Origin: Lentibacillus sp. CBA3610
GTDB taxonomy: Bacteria > Bacillota > Bacilli > Bacillales > Amphibacillaceae
Direction of reading: 5' to 3'
Assembly: GCF_013373365.1 (NCBI RefSeq)
Contig: NZ_CP035925.1
Span: forward strand, 1,178,001 to 1,242,000
Length of the DNA: 64,000 bases
Part shown: positions 35,440 to 44,630 of the stretch, in pieces
How positions within the stretch are numbered: position 1 is the stretch's first letter
How the letters are laid out: each line of letters begins with the position of its first letter
The notes under the pieces: generated by a model
Database searches by the model: none
What the model saw: the letters and a program-made list of their open reading frames with translations, nothing else
Told to the model about the DNA's origin: nothing
Made by a program: the position numbers and the translations under genes

Positions 35440-36264
35440 TTATGAATTCGGCAATGTGCGGATAATTTCTTTAACAAACCGGAGAAAATCCTCACGCACC
35501 TGAGCAGTTGTTTCAATCACTTCATCATGTGTCAGAGACTGATCAAGAATACCTGCAGCCATGTTTGAAATACAGGAAATACCCAATACCCTAAGGCCGG
35601 CATGTCCTGAAACAATAACTTCCGGTACTGTTGACATGCCAACCGCATCACCGCCAAGTGTCCGGAGCATGTTAATTTCCGCCGGTGTTTCATATGTCGG
35701 ACCGGAATTTCCGACGTACACACCTTCCTGAACATTCAACCCAAGTGCTGCTGCATGGTCCTTTGCATGCTGCAGATAGGCTTTATCATACACTTGAGAC
35801 ATATCCGGAAAACGCTCACCAAGCGACGCGTCATTTGGTCCAAGCAGCGGATTGTCACCCATATTATTGATATGATCCGTAATCAGCATTAAGTCACCAG
35901 GGCTGTACGATTGATTAATTCCGCCGGCAGCGTTCGTAACGATAATCGAATCGATTCCCATTTCTTTCATGACACGGACAGGGAATGTTACTTGCTGCAT
36001 GGAATAACCTTCATAATAGTGAAATCTTCCTTGCATTGCGATAACCTGTTTTCCTTCCAGTTCGCCGATGACAAGCTGACCTTTGTGACCGGAAACCGTT
36101 GATTCCGGGAAATGCGGTATATCTTTATAAGCGAATGACACCGGATTTTCAATTTCATCGGCTAAAACACCGAGCCCTGACCCTAAAATGAGTCCAATGC
36201 CGGGTGCAGACGTCAATTTATCATTAATATATGCTGCAGCATCTTTAATCATTGTCTGATCCAT
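35440..36264 (-). CDS. punA: Purine-nucleoside phosphorylase
   Basis: Trimeric purine-nucleoside phosphorylase acting on guanosine and inosine. From the ATG at 36264, preceded by GGAGAGGAG, it has 274 residues. Landmarks include ILGSGLG (about 25-31), HFPESTVSGHKGQL and TNAAGGINQSYSPGD. Located between drm and pdp, forming a purine and pyrimidine salvage operon. Confidence 0.94.
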   Translation of the reverse strand: MDQTMIKDAAAYINDKLTSAPGIGLILGSGLGVLADEIENPVSFAYKDIPHFPESTVSGHKGQLVIGELEGKQVIAMQGRFHYYEGYSMQQVTFPVRVMKEMGIDSIIVTNAAGGINQSYSPGDLMLITDHINNMGDNPLLGPNDASLGERFPDMSQVYDKAYLQHAKDHAAALGLNVQEGVYVGNSGPTYETPAEINMLRTLGGDAVGMSTVPEVIVSGHAGLRVLGISCISNMAAGILDQSLTHDEVIETTAQVREDFLRFVKEIIRTLPNS

Positions 36265-36298
36265 TATCTGACTCCTCTCCATTACATTTCCAATTTCG

Positions 36299-37477
36299 TT
36301 AGTTTATATCATCTAAAAAGCTTTTGCCGTGTTCAGGCATTTTGATATTAAAATTGTCAGAAACAGTAGCACCAATATCAGCAAACGTTTCTCTTAATGG
36401 AAGTTCTGTACCCCCATCCATGTTTGTATGATAGATGAGCAATGGCACGTATTCCCGTGTATGATCTGTTCCATGATGGACCGGATCATTGCCGTGATCA
36501 GCTGTAATAATCAGCAAATCCTCGTCATTCAGCCGGTTCATGACTTCCGGCAGCCGTGCATCAAATGCTTCCAATGCTCTGCCATAGCCTTCAGGGTCAC
36601 GTCTATGGCCATATTTGGCATCGAAGTCAACGAGATTCAGAAAGTTTAATCCGGTGAAATCATCTGACATGGATTCAATGAGTTTTGTCATGCCATCTTC
36701 ATTATCTTCAGTGCGTATGGCTTTCGTAACACCTTCACCATCATAAATATCGGAAATTTTGCCAAGCGCAATCACATCATAGTCACTATCTTCAAGTTCA
36801 TTCATCACTGTACGGCCAAATGGCTTCAATGCATAATCATGGCGATTGGCAGTACGCTGAAAGGCACCTGGTTTTCCGATGAATGGTCGTGCTATGACCC
36901 GGCCAACCATATACTTTTCATCCAATGTCAATTCCCGGGCAACTTCACAAATGTTATATAATTCCTCCAGTGGAACAACTTCTTCGTGGGCGGCAATCTG
37001 CAGGACAGAGTCTGCAGACGTATAAACAATCAATGCGCCTGTGTCCAGATGTTCCTCACCCAGCTCTTCAATAATGGCCGTGCCTGATGCCGGTTTATTG
37101 CCGATAACTTTTCGACCCGTTTTCTCTTCCAACTCTGAAATTAATTCATCCGGAAATCCATCCGGAAACGTACGGAACGGCTGCTGGATATTCAATCCCA
37201 TAATCTCCCAATGGCCTGTCATTGTATCTTTGCCATTGGAAGCTTCCTGCATTTTGGTATAATGCGCCATTGGTGGTGCGGCTTTTTCAATGCCCTTAAC
37301 TTCCCTGATATTGCTTAAGCCTAACTTAGCCATATTCGGCATATTCAGACCGTCCATCCGTTCAGCGATATGACCTAATGTATCGGCACCTTCATCATTA
37401 AATTCTTTTGCATCCGGGGCTTCACCAATCCCGACAGAATCCATGACAATCAGAAATATGCGCTTGAAATTTTGCAT
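36299..37477 (-). CDS. drm: Phosphopentomutase
   Basis: Interconverts ribose-1-phosphate (or deoxyribose-1-phosphate) and the 5-phosphate. A metal-dependent alkaline-phosphatase-fold enzyme of 392 residues, with metal-binding motifs [11 protein letters not shown] (about 12-22), GADTLGHI and ITADHGNDP near the end. First gene of the drm-punA-pdp operon. It lies downstream of xerD, as in B. subtilis. Confidence 0.95.
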   Translation of the reverse strand: MQNFKRIFLIVMDSVGIGEAPDAKEFNDEGADTLGHIAERMDGLNMPNMAKLGLSNIREVKGIEKAAPPMAHYTKMQEASNGKDTMTGHWEIMGLNIQQPFRTFPDGFPDELISELEEKTGRKVIGNKPASGTAIIEELGEEHLDTGALIVYTSADSVLQIAAHEEVVPLEELYNICEVARELTLDEKYMVGRVIARPFIGKPGAFQRTANRHDYALKPFGRTVMNELEDSDYDVIALGKISDIYDGEGVTKAIRTEDNEDGMTKLIESMSDDFTGLNFLNLVDFDAKYGHRRDPEGYGRALEAFDARLPEVMNRLNDEDLLIITADHGNDPVHHGTDHTREYVPLLIYHTNMDGGTELPLRETFADIGATVSDNFNIKMPEHGKSFLDDIN

Positions 37478-37621
37478 GAATACCTACCTCCTATAGTTGT
37501 TTTTCCCTGTTAGACGAATTAATATGTTAAGTCCTGACGTTGTAAGATGTCTGACCTCTCAAACTGCAAAAACCCTTAATCCCTGGTGAATCAGCAAACT
37601 GAGAACCCCGCCTGTCATAAA

Positions 37622-38515
37622 CTAGGCCCGCGGATGATACGATTGATAGATATCTTTTAATCTGGTTTTTGTAATATGTGTATAAATTTGCGTTGTTGAT
37701 ATATCACTATGACCGAGCATCTCCTGAACGGACCGCAAATCTGCCCCATTTTCCAGTAAATGTGTCGCAAATGAATGCCTTAACGTATGGGGCGTAATCT
37801 GTTTTCGAATCCCTGCATCACGTGTTATCCCCTTTAAGATTTTCCAGAATCCTTGGCGGGATAACGGTCTCCCATGCTGATTAACAAACAGCGCATTTTG
37901 ATCCTGTCCGCGTTTCACAAGGTGCCTCCTGGCGTTCTGCAGATAATCATCCACAGCCTTTTTCGCCACATCACCAAGCGGGACAATCCTTTCTTTTGAA
38001 CCTTTTCCCATACAACGCACAAACCCCATCGTCAAATGCAGGTCGCTCACCTTTAATGACACTAATTCCGTGACGCGCAAACCCGTCGCATACATTAATT
38101 CAAGCATCGCCTTATTACGAACTTTCAAAGGGGTATTAGCATTAATTGCCAATAAAGCTTCTACATCTTGTGACGATAACGTACCAGGCAGTTTTCGCTC
38201 CTGTTTCGGTGTTTCAATATGTATACTCGCATCATGGTCAACAAGCTGTTCCCGGATCAGGAAATGGTGGAATGCCCGGATTGACGAAATCGTTCGTGCA
38301 ATCGTAGCCGGTGATTTACCATCTTCCTTTAATTTATACAGAAAAGCCGAGATATCTGTCCGCCCTATGTCGTTCCATTCTGCTTTTCGGCTCACTTTCT
38401 CAATATATTGCATATAGTTTTTCAGATCTCGCTGATAAGATGTTAATGTATTATCAGAGACCCCCCGTTCCACTAATAAATAATGGAAAAAATCATCAAA
38501 AGCGGGCTTGAGCAT
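37622..38515 (-). CDS. xerD: Tyrosine recombinase XerD
   Basis: Site-specific recombinase that resolves chromosome dimers at dif with XerC. About 297 residues. An N-terminal SAM-like domain is followed by the catalytic domain. Active-site residues are visible: Arg in ATGLRVTEL, Lys in GKGSKERIVPL, His-x-x-Arg in HTLRHSFATHL, and the Tyr nucleophile in TTQIYTH. Overlaps yqzK upstream by a few bases. Confidence 0.94.
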   Translation of the reverse strand: MLKPAFDDFFHYLLVERGVSDNTLTSYQRDLKNYMQYIEKVSRKAEWNDIGRTDISAFLYKLKEDGKSPATIARTISSIRAFHHFLIREQLVDHDASIHIETPKQERKLPGTLSSQDVEALLAINANTPLKVRNKAMLELMYATGLRVTELVSLKVSDLHLTMGFVRCMGKGSKERIVPLGDVAKKAVDDYLQNARRHLVKRGQDQNALFVNQHGRPLSRQGFWKILKGITRDAGIRKQITPHTLRHSFATHLLENGADLRSVQEMLGHSDISTTQIYTHITKTRLKDIYQSYHPRA

Positions 38516-38520
38516 CGTCA

Positions 38521-38730
38521 TTACTCCCCTAATCGAAAAAATAAATTCAGACGGTCAAAGAAACTGTCATCTTCTGTTTCAAAAACTTTGACAGACGGTC
38601 CCTCAGGCGGATCGTAGCGATGAAATTGTTCATATTCGGTATGCATGTATCTTAATCCAATATAGAACAAACATGTACAAGTTATGAAAATCACAAACAC
38701 CTTTAATGTATCCCATATCAAGTGTTTCAT
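38521..38730 (-). CDS. yqzK: YqzK-family small protein (DUF4227)
   Basis: A 69-residue protein from the ATG at 38730 (AGAGGTGA upstream) with one membrane helix at about 8-26 and a polar tail (about 30-69). It falls between xerD and fur, the B. subtilis yqzK position. Function unknown. Confidence 0.8.
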   Translation of the reverse strand: MKHLIWDTLKVFVIFITCTCLFYIGLRYMHTEYEQFHRYDPPEGPSVKVFETEDDSFFDRLNLFFRLGE

Positions 38731-38964
38731 AAAACCGGTCACCTCTTTTACATAGCCATTTAGAGGTTGTCCCAAAAGTGCTCAATCTCTTTTTGGACAC
38801 TCATTATTAAAAGATATGCCAAAAAAGGCTGACAATATACATGATACCTTAAAACTGACATAATTTGTCCTGTCACCACCAAAATAACCCATTTTACCCG
38901 AAATGTAAATGAGAACAACATCCGTCAATTATTTACCTGAAAAAATCTATAAACTTCGGAGCAT

Positions 38965-38994
38965 AAAAAACCTTTTTCCCATGAAGAAAAAGGC
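38965..38994 (-). terminator. Terminator after fur
   Basis: Minus-strand stem GCCTTTTTC / GGAAAAAGG (imperfect, short loop) ends in TTTTTT, just past the fur stop codon. Confidence 0.7.
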
Positions 38995-39012
38995 TTATGA
39001 GACTCACTTTTA

Positions 39013-39471
39013 TTAACTTGTCGATTTAACCATAACTTCCTGGCATTGCTTGCAAACTCCATGGAAAGTTAATCGATGGTCTTTCACTTGAAAGCTCCAG
39101 TTTTTTTCGACTATTTTTTCAACATCTCCCAAAAGGTCCTCAACTATTTCTTCAACAGAACCGCATTCGGTACAAACAAGGTGATGATGAAAATGTTCTG
39201 CGCCCTCTTTACGAAGATCATAGCGCGAAACACCATCGCCGAAATTAATTTTATCAACAATTTCCAATTCCGATAATAATTCAAGTGTCCGATAAACAGT
39301 TGCCAGGCCAATTTCCGGCGCTTTTTCTTTTACCAGCAGATAGACATCCTCAGCACTAAGATGATCTTCCTCACGCTCCAGCAATACCCTGACTGTGGCT
39401 TCCCGTTGCGGCGTGAGCTTGTAACTCTGTGCATGGAGCTGTTTTTTTATCTGTTCAATTCGGTGTTCCAT
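39013..39471 (-). CDS. fur: Ferric uptake regulator Fur
   Basis: Iron-responsive repressor of 152 residues from the ATG at 39471 (GGAGGAGAG upstream). The winged-helix motif SAEDVYLLVKEKAPEIGLATVYR (in two parts) precedes the metal-binding HFHHHLVC and two CxxC pairs (CTEC, CKQC) for structural zinc. Position next to spoIIM, yqzK and xerD identifies Fur rather than PerR or Zur. PerR-like boxes precede it. Confidence 0.93.
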   Translation of the reverse strand: MEHRIEQIKKQLHAQSYKLTPQREATVRVLLEREEDHLSAEDVYLLVKEKAPEIGLATVYRTLELLSELEIVDKINFGDGVSRYDLRKEGAEHFHHHLVCTECGSVEEIVEDLLGDVEKIVEKNWSFQVKDHRLTFHGVCKQCQEVMVKSTS

Positions 39472-39532
39472 GGCAACTCTCCTCCCTGTAATCCCCAACT
39501 TTATTATATGCTCACAGGTATAACGTGTCAAA

Positions 39533-39570
39533 GTATAATAATTATAATTTGTTATTTATAATTATTATTA
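39533..39570. promoter_or_regulatory. Two PerR/Fur-type operator boxes upstream of fur
   Basis: Two copies close to the 7-1-7 palindrome TTATAATNATTATAA lie at 39533-39547 (one mismatch, reading on the minus strand) and 39556-39570 (one mismatch). Together they form a larger dyad in which AATAATTATAA faces TTATAATTATT. In B. subtilis fur is repressed by PerR, so this is probably the PerR operator; Fur autoregulation cannot be excluded. Confidence 0.65.
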
Positions 39571-39581
39571 TATAATATTTG

Positions 39582-40223
39582 TTACTCATTATAAAGGGAT
39601 TGTATTAACATTTCCATTGCGCCATTTGCCACATAGGCTTCCAAAGCAGCTGCAGCCAGGGAAAACACCATTAATGAAGCGAATACTGTCGCATATCTTC
39701 CCAGAGGCTGGAGAACAGGCTGGGATATCCTCCGTGCAAAAAGCTTTCTTAATAATGTCAGAGAGAAAAGCATGGATAGACTGCCGGCAACGATATAAAC
39801 CGGAATAATCAGCAAATTTTGCGGTGCAATTGAAAGGGCTGCAAGAAAAAGGCCGTCCAGACCAAGCTGATTAACGATGAAACCGACAGAAAAACCGACA
39901 ACTAAGCCTTTTAAAAACAGTAAAATCCATACGACCGGAAGTCCGATGACAGACAGTCCTAAAATAAACAGCATAAACAGATACTTCACATGATACAGGA
40001 AACTGCTCTGCAGTACGTCACTGCTGTTTATTTTTCCGTCATCAGCTATATCGCCAAAAAAACGCTCAAGATAAAAGAATAAGTCCTGCTTTTGGACAAA
40101 ATTCATGCTGTTAACAATGATAGCGCCAAAAATGACGCCGGTTAAAAACAGGATTGTCATAAAAATATAAATGGTAGCATGTTCTCTTATATGGTCGATT
40201 AATAGTGTGCGCTTATTATACAT
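39582..40223 (-). CDS. spoIIM: Stage II sporulation protein M
   Basis: Membrane component of the SpoIIDMP engulfment machine, which degrades septal peptidoglycan. 213 residues with about five membrane segments (about 18-40, 80-105, 112-135, 140-165 and 182-203). Position between fur and nudF/yqxK is conserved. A second, longer SpoIIM-family protein occurs at 59576-60556. Confidence 0.9.
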   Translation of the reverse strand: MYNKRTLLIDHIREHATIYIFMTILFLTGVIFGAIIVNSMNFVQKQDLFFYLERFFGDIADDGKINSSDVLQSSFLYHVKYLFMLFILGLSVIGLPVVWILLFLKGLVVGFSVGFIVNQLGLDGLFLAALSIAPQNLLIIPVYIVAGSLSMLFSLTLLRKLFARRISQPVLQPLGRYATVFASLMVFSLAAAALEAYVANGAMEMLIQSLYNE

Positions 40224-40341
40224 TGGAATCCTCCATCATTCGTAATGTCTCCTCCTGCATCGGACTTATGTTTGAACAGGTTCTATTAGAAACTATGAAG
40301 AATTCCTTGTAAAAATACCAATTTATTTTTTACTGCTTTTA

Positions 40342-41511
40342 TTAAGATGTTGTGACTGTCCCGTATTTTCCGCCGCCACCGGCTTTGATTGATAATTTAC
40401 CTTGTCTCATATTTATAATCGATGTTGCTAGTTTTTCGGGTATGATTTCTTTCAAATCCTCAAAAGAAGCGTAATGGATCACATTCATTTCTGTCTGGAA
40501 ATGGTCAAGCAACTTTTTAAACGTTTTAGGCCCAAGCGCCGGCAAATATTCCAGTGGTACCTGGTATAAATATGGCGGCCGATTTCGTTTTTCTTCATGG
40601 TTAGTTTTTAATTCCTGAATTCGATCAAATACACCTTTGACAATTTTGGTTGACCCGCAGCGATGGCATTTGGCCGCATCGGCAGATAAGGGCTCAAGGC
40701 ACTGGCTGCAAACGGTGGTATGGTATTTACCAAGACGGGGATTCATGCCAAAGTTTCGTTTTACCTGTCGTTCATTGATATTATGCAACGCCCAATAAAA
40801 TTCCTTGAATGAAGGTTCTTCCATCCTAATTGCCTGGTACTCCCTGGCAATCTTCGGAAGCGAATGTGCATCAGAATTTGATAAAAACGTAAAGTCATGG
40901 AGTTCGCCGATTTGATCGGCCATGGCTGTATCTGAGCTGAGCCCCAGTTCGATCCCGTCTATTAAGTCAGCATCAAACACTTCGTTCAGTGACGTGTGCA
41001 CGCCCTTCCCGTACATACTCTTAAATGGTGTGAACACGTGGGCGGGGATAAATATGCCCGAAAGCTCTTTCACCTTATATTGCAGATCTTTTGCTGTTCC
41101 GTAATAGCGCTGGGAACTTAATGTAATGTTTTTCATTCGCGTTGTCAGCCACTCCGAAAATTTTTCCATTTTAGCAAGCGTTGGCAGGAAGCACAGGACA
41201 TGGAGCGGCCCCTGACAGTTTTCATCATAAACTTCGATTTCCGACCCGAGTATGAGGGTGGCATTTTCAAACCGGATTCCCCCATCTTCAAGTTCATGGG
41301 CGAGACCCGTTTCCATAAGTTCCTTCAATTCCTGCTGGACGGCCGGTGCATGGCTGTCAATCACGCCGACCATATGGATTCCCTTATTCCGGCTTGCCTC
41401 TTTAAGAACATTTGTCAGGGTCAATGTTTTAGCTCCGGTGATTTTGACCGGATGGTTGTACATATCCCGGCCAATGTGAATGTGCATATCAGCAAAAAAC
41501 GATTTCAGCAT
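40342..41511 (-). CDS. Endonuclease Q-like PHP-domain nuclease (YqxK)
   Basis: 389 residues. A PHP-type metal-binding domain occupies about 1-240 (ADMHIHIG, IDSHAP, GSEIEV, HVFTPF and SNSDAHSLP). A zinc ribbon follows (CSQCLEPLSADAAKCHRCG, about 263-281), then a helix-hairpin-helix-like C-terminal region (LPALGPKTFKKLL). This is the architecture of EndoQ, which nicks DNA 5' of deaminated bases. B. subtilis YqxK is the positional homologue. Confidence 0.82.
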   Translation of the reverse strand: MLKSFFADMHIHIGRDMYNHPVKITGAKTLTLTNVLKEASRNKGIHMVGVIDSHAPAVQQELKELMETGLAHELEDGGIRFENATLILGSEIEVYDENCQGPLHVLCFLPTLAKMEKFSEWLTTRMKNITLSSQRYYGTAKDLQYKVKELSGIFIPAHVFTPFKSMYGKGVHTSLNEVFDADLIDGIELGLSSDTAMADQIGELHDFTFLSNSDAHSLPKIAREYQAIRMEEPSFKEFYWALHNINERQVKRNFGMNPRLGKYHTTVCSQCLEPLSADAAKCHRCGSTKIVKGVFDRIQELKTNHEEKRNRPPYLYQVPLEYLPALGPKTFKKLLDHFQTEMNVIHYASFEDLKEIIPEKLATSIINMRQGKLSIKAGGGGKYGTVTTS

Positions 41512-41514
41512 CGC

Positions 41515-42060
41515 CTACATCCTTTCAAGTGTGTCTAAATACAGTATGGCATAGTTTGTTTTCGCGTCATGGATTTGTTTGTCTGCCACATATTGCTTTG
41601 CTTCATCCAGTGTCAATTCAATTCGTTCGATAAATTCATCATCATCACCGGCGGCAGCATTCTCCACCGTCTCAAGGTCGTCTGCTATATACAGATACAT
41701 GATTTCATCAGCGAATCCGGGTGATGTATAAAATGATGTTATAAACCTTGGTGTGCCGGCTGTATACCCGGTCTCCTCCTCCAATTCACGCAGTGCGGTC
41801 ACAGACGGATCTTCCCCTTCTTCCAATTTCCCGGCCGGAATCTCGACCAGTGATTTTTCCAGCGGTTTCCGGTATTGTTCCACAAAAACAATTTTATTAT
41901 CGTTTGTAATCGGAATGATGCCTACCGCTCCGGTATGTTTGATCAGTTCCCGTTTAGAGGTTTTTCCGTCCGGAAGTGAGACGTCATCCACCTGCAGTTT
42001 CACGACGTTTCCATTATATATGTTTTCTGTATGGATTGTTTTTTCTTCAAATTTTTTCAT
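41515..42060 (-). CDS. nudF: ADP-ribose pyrophosphatase (Nudix)
   Basis: Hydrolyses ADP-ribose to AMP and ribose-5-phosphate. About 181 residues, with the Nudix box GKLEEGEDPSVTALRELEEETGY read in two parts at about 77-99 and the ligand loop VEQYRKPLEKSLVEIPAG just before. The start at 42060 follows AAGGATGACC. YqkG is the positional homologue in B. subtilis. Confidence 0.93.
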   Translation of the reverse strand: MKKFEEKTIHTENIYNGNVVKLQVDDVSLPDGKTSKRELIKHTGAVGIIPITNDNKIVFVEQYRKPLEKSLVEIPAGKLEEGEDPSVTALRELEEETGYTAGTPRFITSFYTSPGFADEIMYLYIADDLETVENAAAGDDDEFIERIELTLDEAKQYVADKQIHDAKTNYAILYLDTLERM

Positions 42061-42174
42061 TGTGGTCATCCTTTTCTGAACGCTTATTAATTATTCTATC
42101 ATATCTTAATGGTTGTATTTGCTGCAATGTCTTTTCTACAATAGAATCAGACGAACATATTGGAGGCTGATACG

Positions 42175-43089
42175 ATGAAAAAGAACCAACTGGGACAATC
42201 GGATTTATCTATTTCCGAACTGACACTTGGCTGTATGTCGCTGGGAACGGATAATCAAAAGGCAAAGGAAATTATCGACCGCGCCCTCGATGCTGGCATT
42301 AATCATCTGGATACGGCAGACCTTTATGACTTCGGCCGAAATGAAGAAATTGTCGGTGAAGCGATTAAAGGCAAACGGGATCAAGTCGTTTTAACGACCA
42401 AAGTCGGTAACAACTTTAGTAAAGAAAAGCAGGACTGGTTCTGGGATCCGTCCAAAGAACATATTGAACAAGGTGTTAAAGACAGCCTTCATCGATTGGG
42501 CACGGATTACATCGATTTTTACATGCTGCACGGCGGCACGATAGATGATCCAATCGATGAATCGATTGAAGCGTTTGAAAATCTGAAACAAGAAGGCCTT
42601 ATCCGGGCTTACGGCATTTCTTCCATCCGTCCGAACGTCATCCGTGAATATGTCGAACGTTCGAACATTGATGCGGTTATGATGCAGTACAATATGCTCG
42701 ATCGCCGGCCGGAAGAAGAAATACTCGATCTTCTCCATGAAAACAGCATCAGCGTCCTGGCACGGGGGCCATTGGCAAAAGGAATGCTCAGCGACCGGGC
42801 AGATGAACACATTGAGACAAAAGGCAAAGATGGTTTTCTCGATTATTCGTATGATGAGCTGAAATCCATTCACAATGAGCTTGAACACGTAAATGGTGAT
42901 GGCTCACTGAATGCTCTTGCTTTAAGCTATATATTGAAACATCCTGCCGTTGCGAGTGCTGTTTTTGGTGCCAGTTCCGTCAGTCAGGTTGATGACAATA
43001 CCGATTTCGACCAGTCGACGTTGACCGATGAAACATACCGGAACATACAGAGCATTACAAAAGCCATTAAATATACGAATCATCGATAG
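42175..43089 (+). CDS. yqkF: Aldo/keto reductase (YqkF-like)
   Basis: NADPH-dependent oxidoreductase, about 304 residues. Substrate and catalytic residues: DTADLYDFGRNEE (Asp and Tyr), Lys in TTKVGNN, and His in MLHGGTID. Start at 42175 with TTGGAGG upstream. Divergent from nudF, as in B. subtilis. Substrate unknown. Confidence 0.9.
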   Translation: MKKNQLGQSDLSISELTLGCMSLGTDNQKAKEIIDRALDAGINHLDTADLYDFGRNEEIVGEAIKGKRDQVVLTTKVGNNFSKEKQDWFWDPSKEHIEQGVKDSLHRLGTDYIDFYMLHGGTIDDPIDESIEAFENLKQEGLIRAYGISSIRPNVIREYVERSNIDAVMMQYNMLDRRPEEEILDLLHENSISVLARGPLAKGMLSDRADEHIETKGKDGFLDYSYDELKSIHNELEHVNGDGSLNALALSYILKHPAVASAVFGASSVSQVDDNTDFDQSTLTDETYRNIQSITKAIKYTNHR

Positions 43090-43137
43090 TTCCCTCTTTA
43101 CCCCCTCTCACTGTTACAATCGAAAGTTTTTCAAAAA

Positions 43138-43176
43138 AGGGGGCGTGAAAAATTTATTTTTTTCATGCCCCTTTTT
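43138..43176 (+). terminator. Strong terminator after yqkF
   Basis: Stem GGGCGTGAAAAA / TTTTTTCATGCCC followed by TTTTT on the plus strand, about 50 bases after the yqkF stop. Confidence 0.85.
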
Positions 43177-43273
43177 CGTGTTTGAATACGATTGTAGTAG
43201 TGAAGGAGGGGTCCTATTTAGGTCAAATGTCATGAATTTCCATTGATAATATTCTATTATAGGCATATAATAA

Positions 43274-43288
43274 CAGAACAAACGTTCC
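43274..43288. promoter_or_regulatory. LexA (SOS) box upstream of the Y-family polymerase
   Basis: AGAACAAACGTTCC contains the Gram-positive LexA core GAAC-N4-GTTC (43276-43287). It lies about 15-25 bases before the start codon at 43302, where it would block transcription until DNA damage. Confidence 0.8.
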
Positions 43289-43301
43289 TTTTACGAGGTG
43301 A

Positions 43302-44558
43302 ATGATGATGGATTATGCCAATTACCCGCGGAATGATGTGCTCTGTATTGATATGCGTTCATTTTATGCCAGTGTTGAGGCGGTCAAGCAGGGACTTGAT
43401 CCGATGACCGTCCAGCTTGCCGTCGTGGGAGATGTCAACCGATCGGGAAGTATTGTTCTCGCCGCCTCACCAGCCCTGAAGAAAAAACACGGCATCAGCA
43501 ATGTCAGCCGTTTTTTCGAACTGCCTGATGATCCCGATATTGTCATTGCACCGGCACATATGGCTGATTATCTGGAAGTATCAATGGAAATTACCAAATT
43601 GATTAACCAATATGTTCCAAAAGAAGCCATTCACCAGTATTCGGTTGATGAAGTCTGGGTAACTGTGAACGGGCTGGAAAAACTATTCGGTGACCGGTGG
43701 CGGGTTGCGGGAAACATCAAACAAGATATCCTGGAAAACTTCGGGATCACCTGCTCCATCGGGATCGGCGATAATAAATTCCTGGCTAAAGTCGTTATGG
43801 ATCTGCACGCCAAAAAGCACGGTATAGCAGAGTGCACCTATGAAGATGTCAGAGAAAAATTATGGCCATTTCCGGTGCAGGACGTGTGGGGAATCGGCCG
43901 GCGGATGCAGCGCAACTTAAACCGGATGGGGATTGTCACACTCGGGCAGCTGGCTAAATTTCCTTTACAGCAATTAACCAAACGATTCGGTATCATGGGT
44001 GAGCAGCTTTATTGGCATGCATGGGGGATCGATTTGAGTCCCGTCTTCGGCAACTTTACCAAAACGGAACAGAAAGGATTCGGACACGGCATCTCACTAC
44101 TGCGTGATTATTCCGGGGATGAGGTTGCCATTTGCATTCTTGATTTATGTGAAGAAGCGTGCCGGCGTGCCAGAAGTGCCAATAAAGCCGGCAGGACCGT
44201 GCACCTCGGTATCTCGTACGCGAAAGAAACGGGCGGCGGCTTCAGCCGGTCACGATCTGTCAGCCTGCCGACCAATATCACCATGGATGTCTACGGTACG
44301 TGCATGCAGTTATTTCATGAATTCTACGACGGCGTCAGTGATATCCGGCATGTCTATGTAACACTTGATAACTTATACGAAGACGGCGAAACACAATTGA
44401 ATCTTTTTGATGATAAGCCAAAGAAAAAAGATATTGGCTACGTCATGGATGCCATTCGTGCCAAATATGGTTCCACCGCCATACTCCGGGCAACCAGTTA
44501 CACCGATGCAGGCATCACAATCGGACGGAGCAGCAAAATCGGCGGACACCAGGCGTAG
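43302..44558 (+). CDS. Y-family DNA polymerase, UvrX/YqjW type
   Basis: A translesion polymerase of 418 residues. The catalytic acidic residues are in CIDMRSFYASVE (about 15-26) and YSVDEVW (Asp-Glu), with the thumb helix-hairpin-helix GIGRRMQRNL near 205 and a probable beta-clamp-binding motif QLNLFDD near 365. It is preceded by a LexA box, so it should be SOS-induced. PolY2 (YqjW) is the B. subtilis counterpart. Three ATGs precede MDYANY, so the exact start may be a codon later. Confidence 0.92.
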   Translation: MMMDYANYPRNDVLCIDMRSFYASVEAVKQGLDPMTVQLAVVGDVNRSGSIVLAASPALKKKHGISNVSRFFELPDDPDIVIAPAHMADYLEVSMEITKLINQYVPKEAIHQYSVDEVWVTVNGLEKLFGDRWRVAGNIKQDILENFGITCSIGIGDNKFLAKVVMDLHAKKHGIAECTYEDVREKLWPFPVQDVWGIGRRMQRNLNRMGIVTLGQLAKFPLQQLTKRFGIMGEQLYWHAWGIDLSPVFGNFTKTEQKGFGHGISLLRDYSGDEVAICILDLCEEACRRARSANKAGRTVHLGISYAKETGGGFSRSRSVSLPTNITMDVYGTCMQLFHEFYDGVSDIRHVYVTLDNLYEDGETQLNLFDDKPKKKDIGYVMDAIRAKYGSTAILRATSYTDAGITIGRSSKIGGHQA

Positions 44559-44592
44559 CAGAGGCCGGATGCCAGAGGTCGGAGGTCAGAGG
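44559..44592. repeat. Short dispersed intergenic repeat, copy 2
   Basis: The first 22 bases (44559-44580) match the block at 3613-3634 in the opposite orientation and start one base after the polymerase stop codon. A permuted GGAGGTCAGAGG follows. Lies between convergent genes. Confidence 0.7.
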
Positions 44593-44630
44593 ATGAAAGA
44601 AATCGGCAATGGCCGATTTCAAATCAATTG

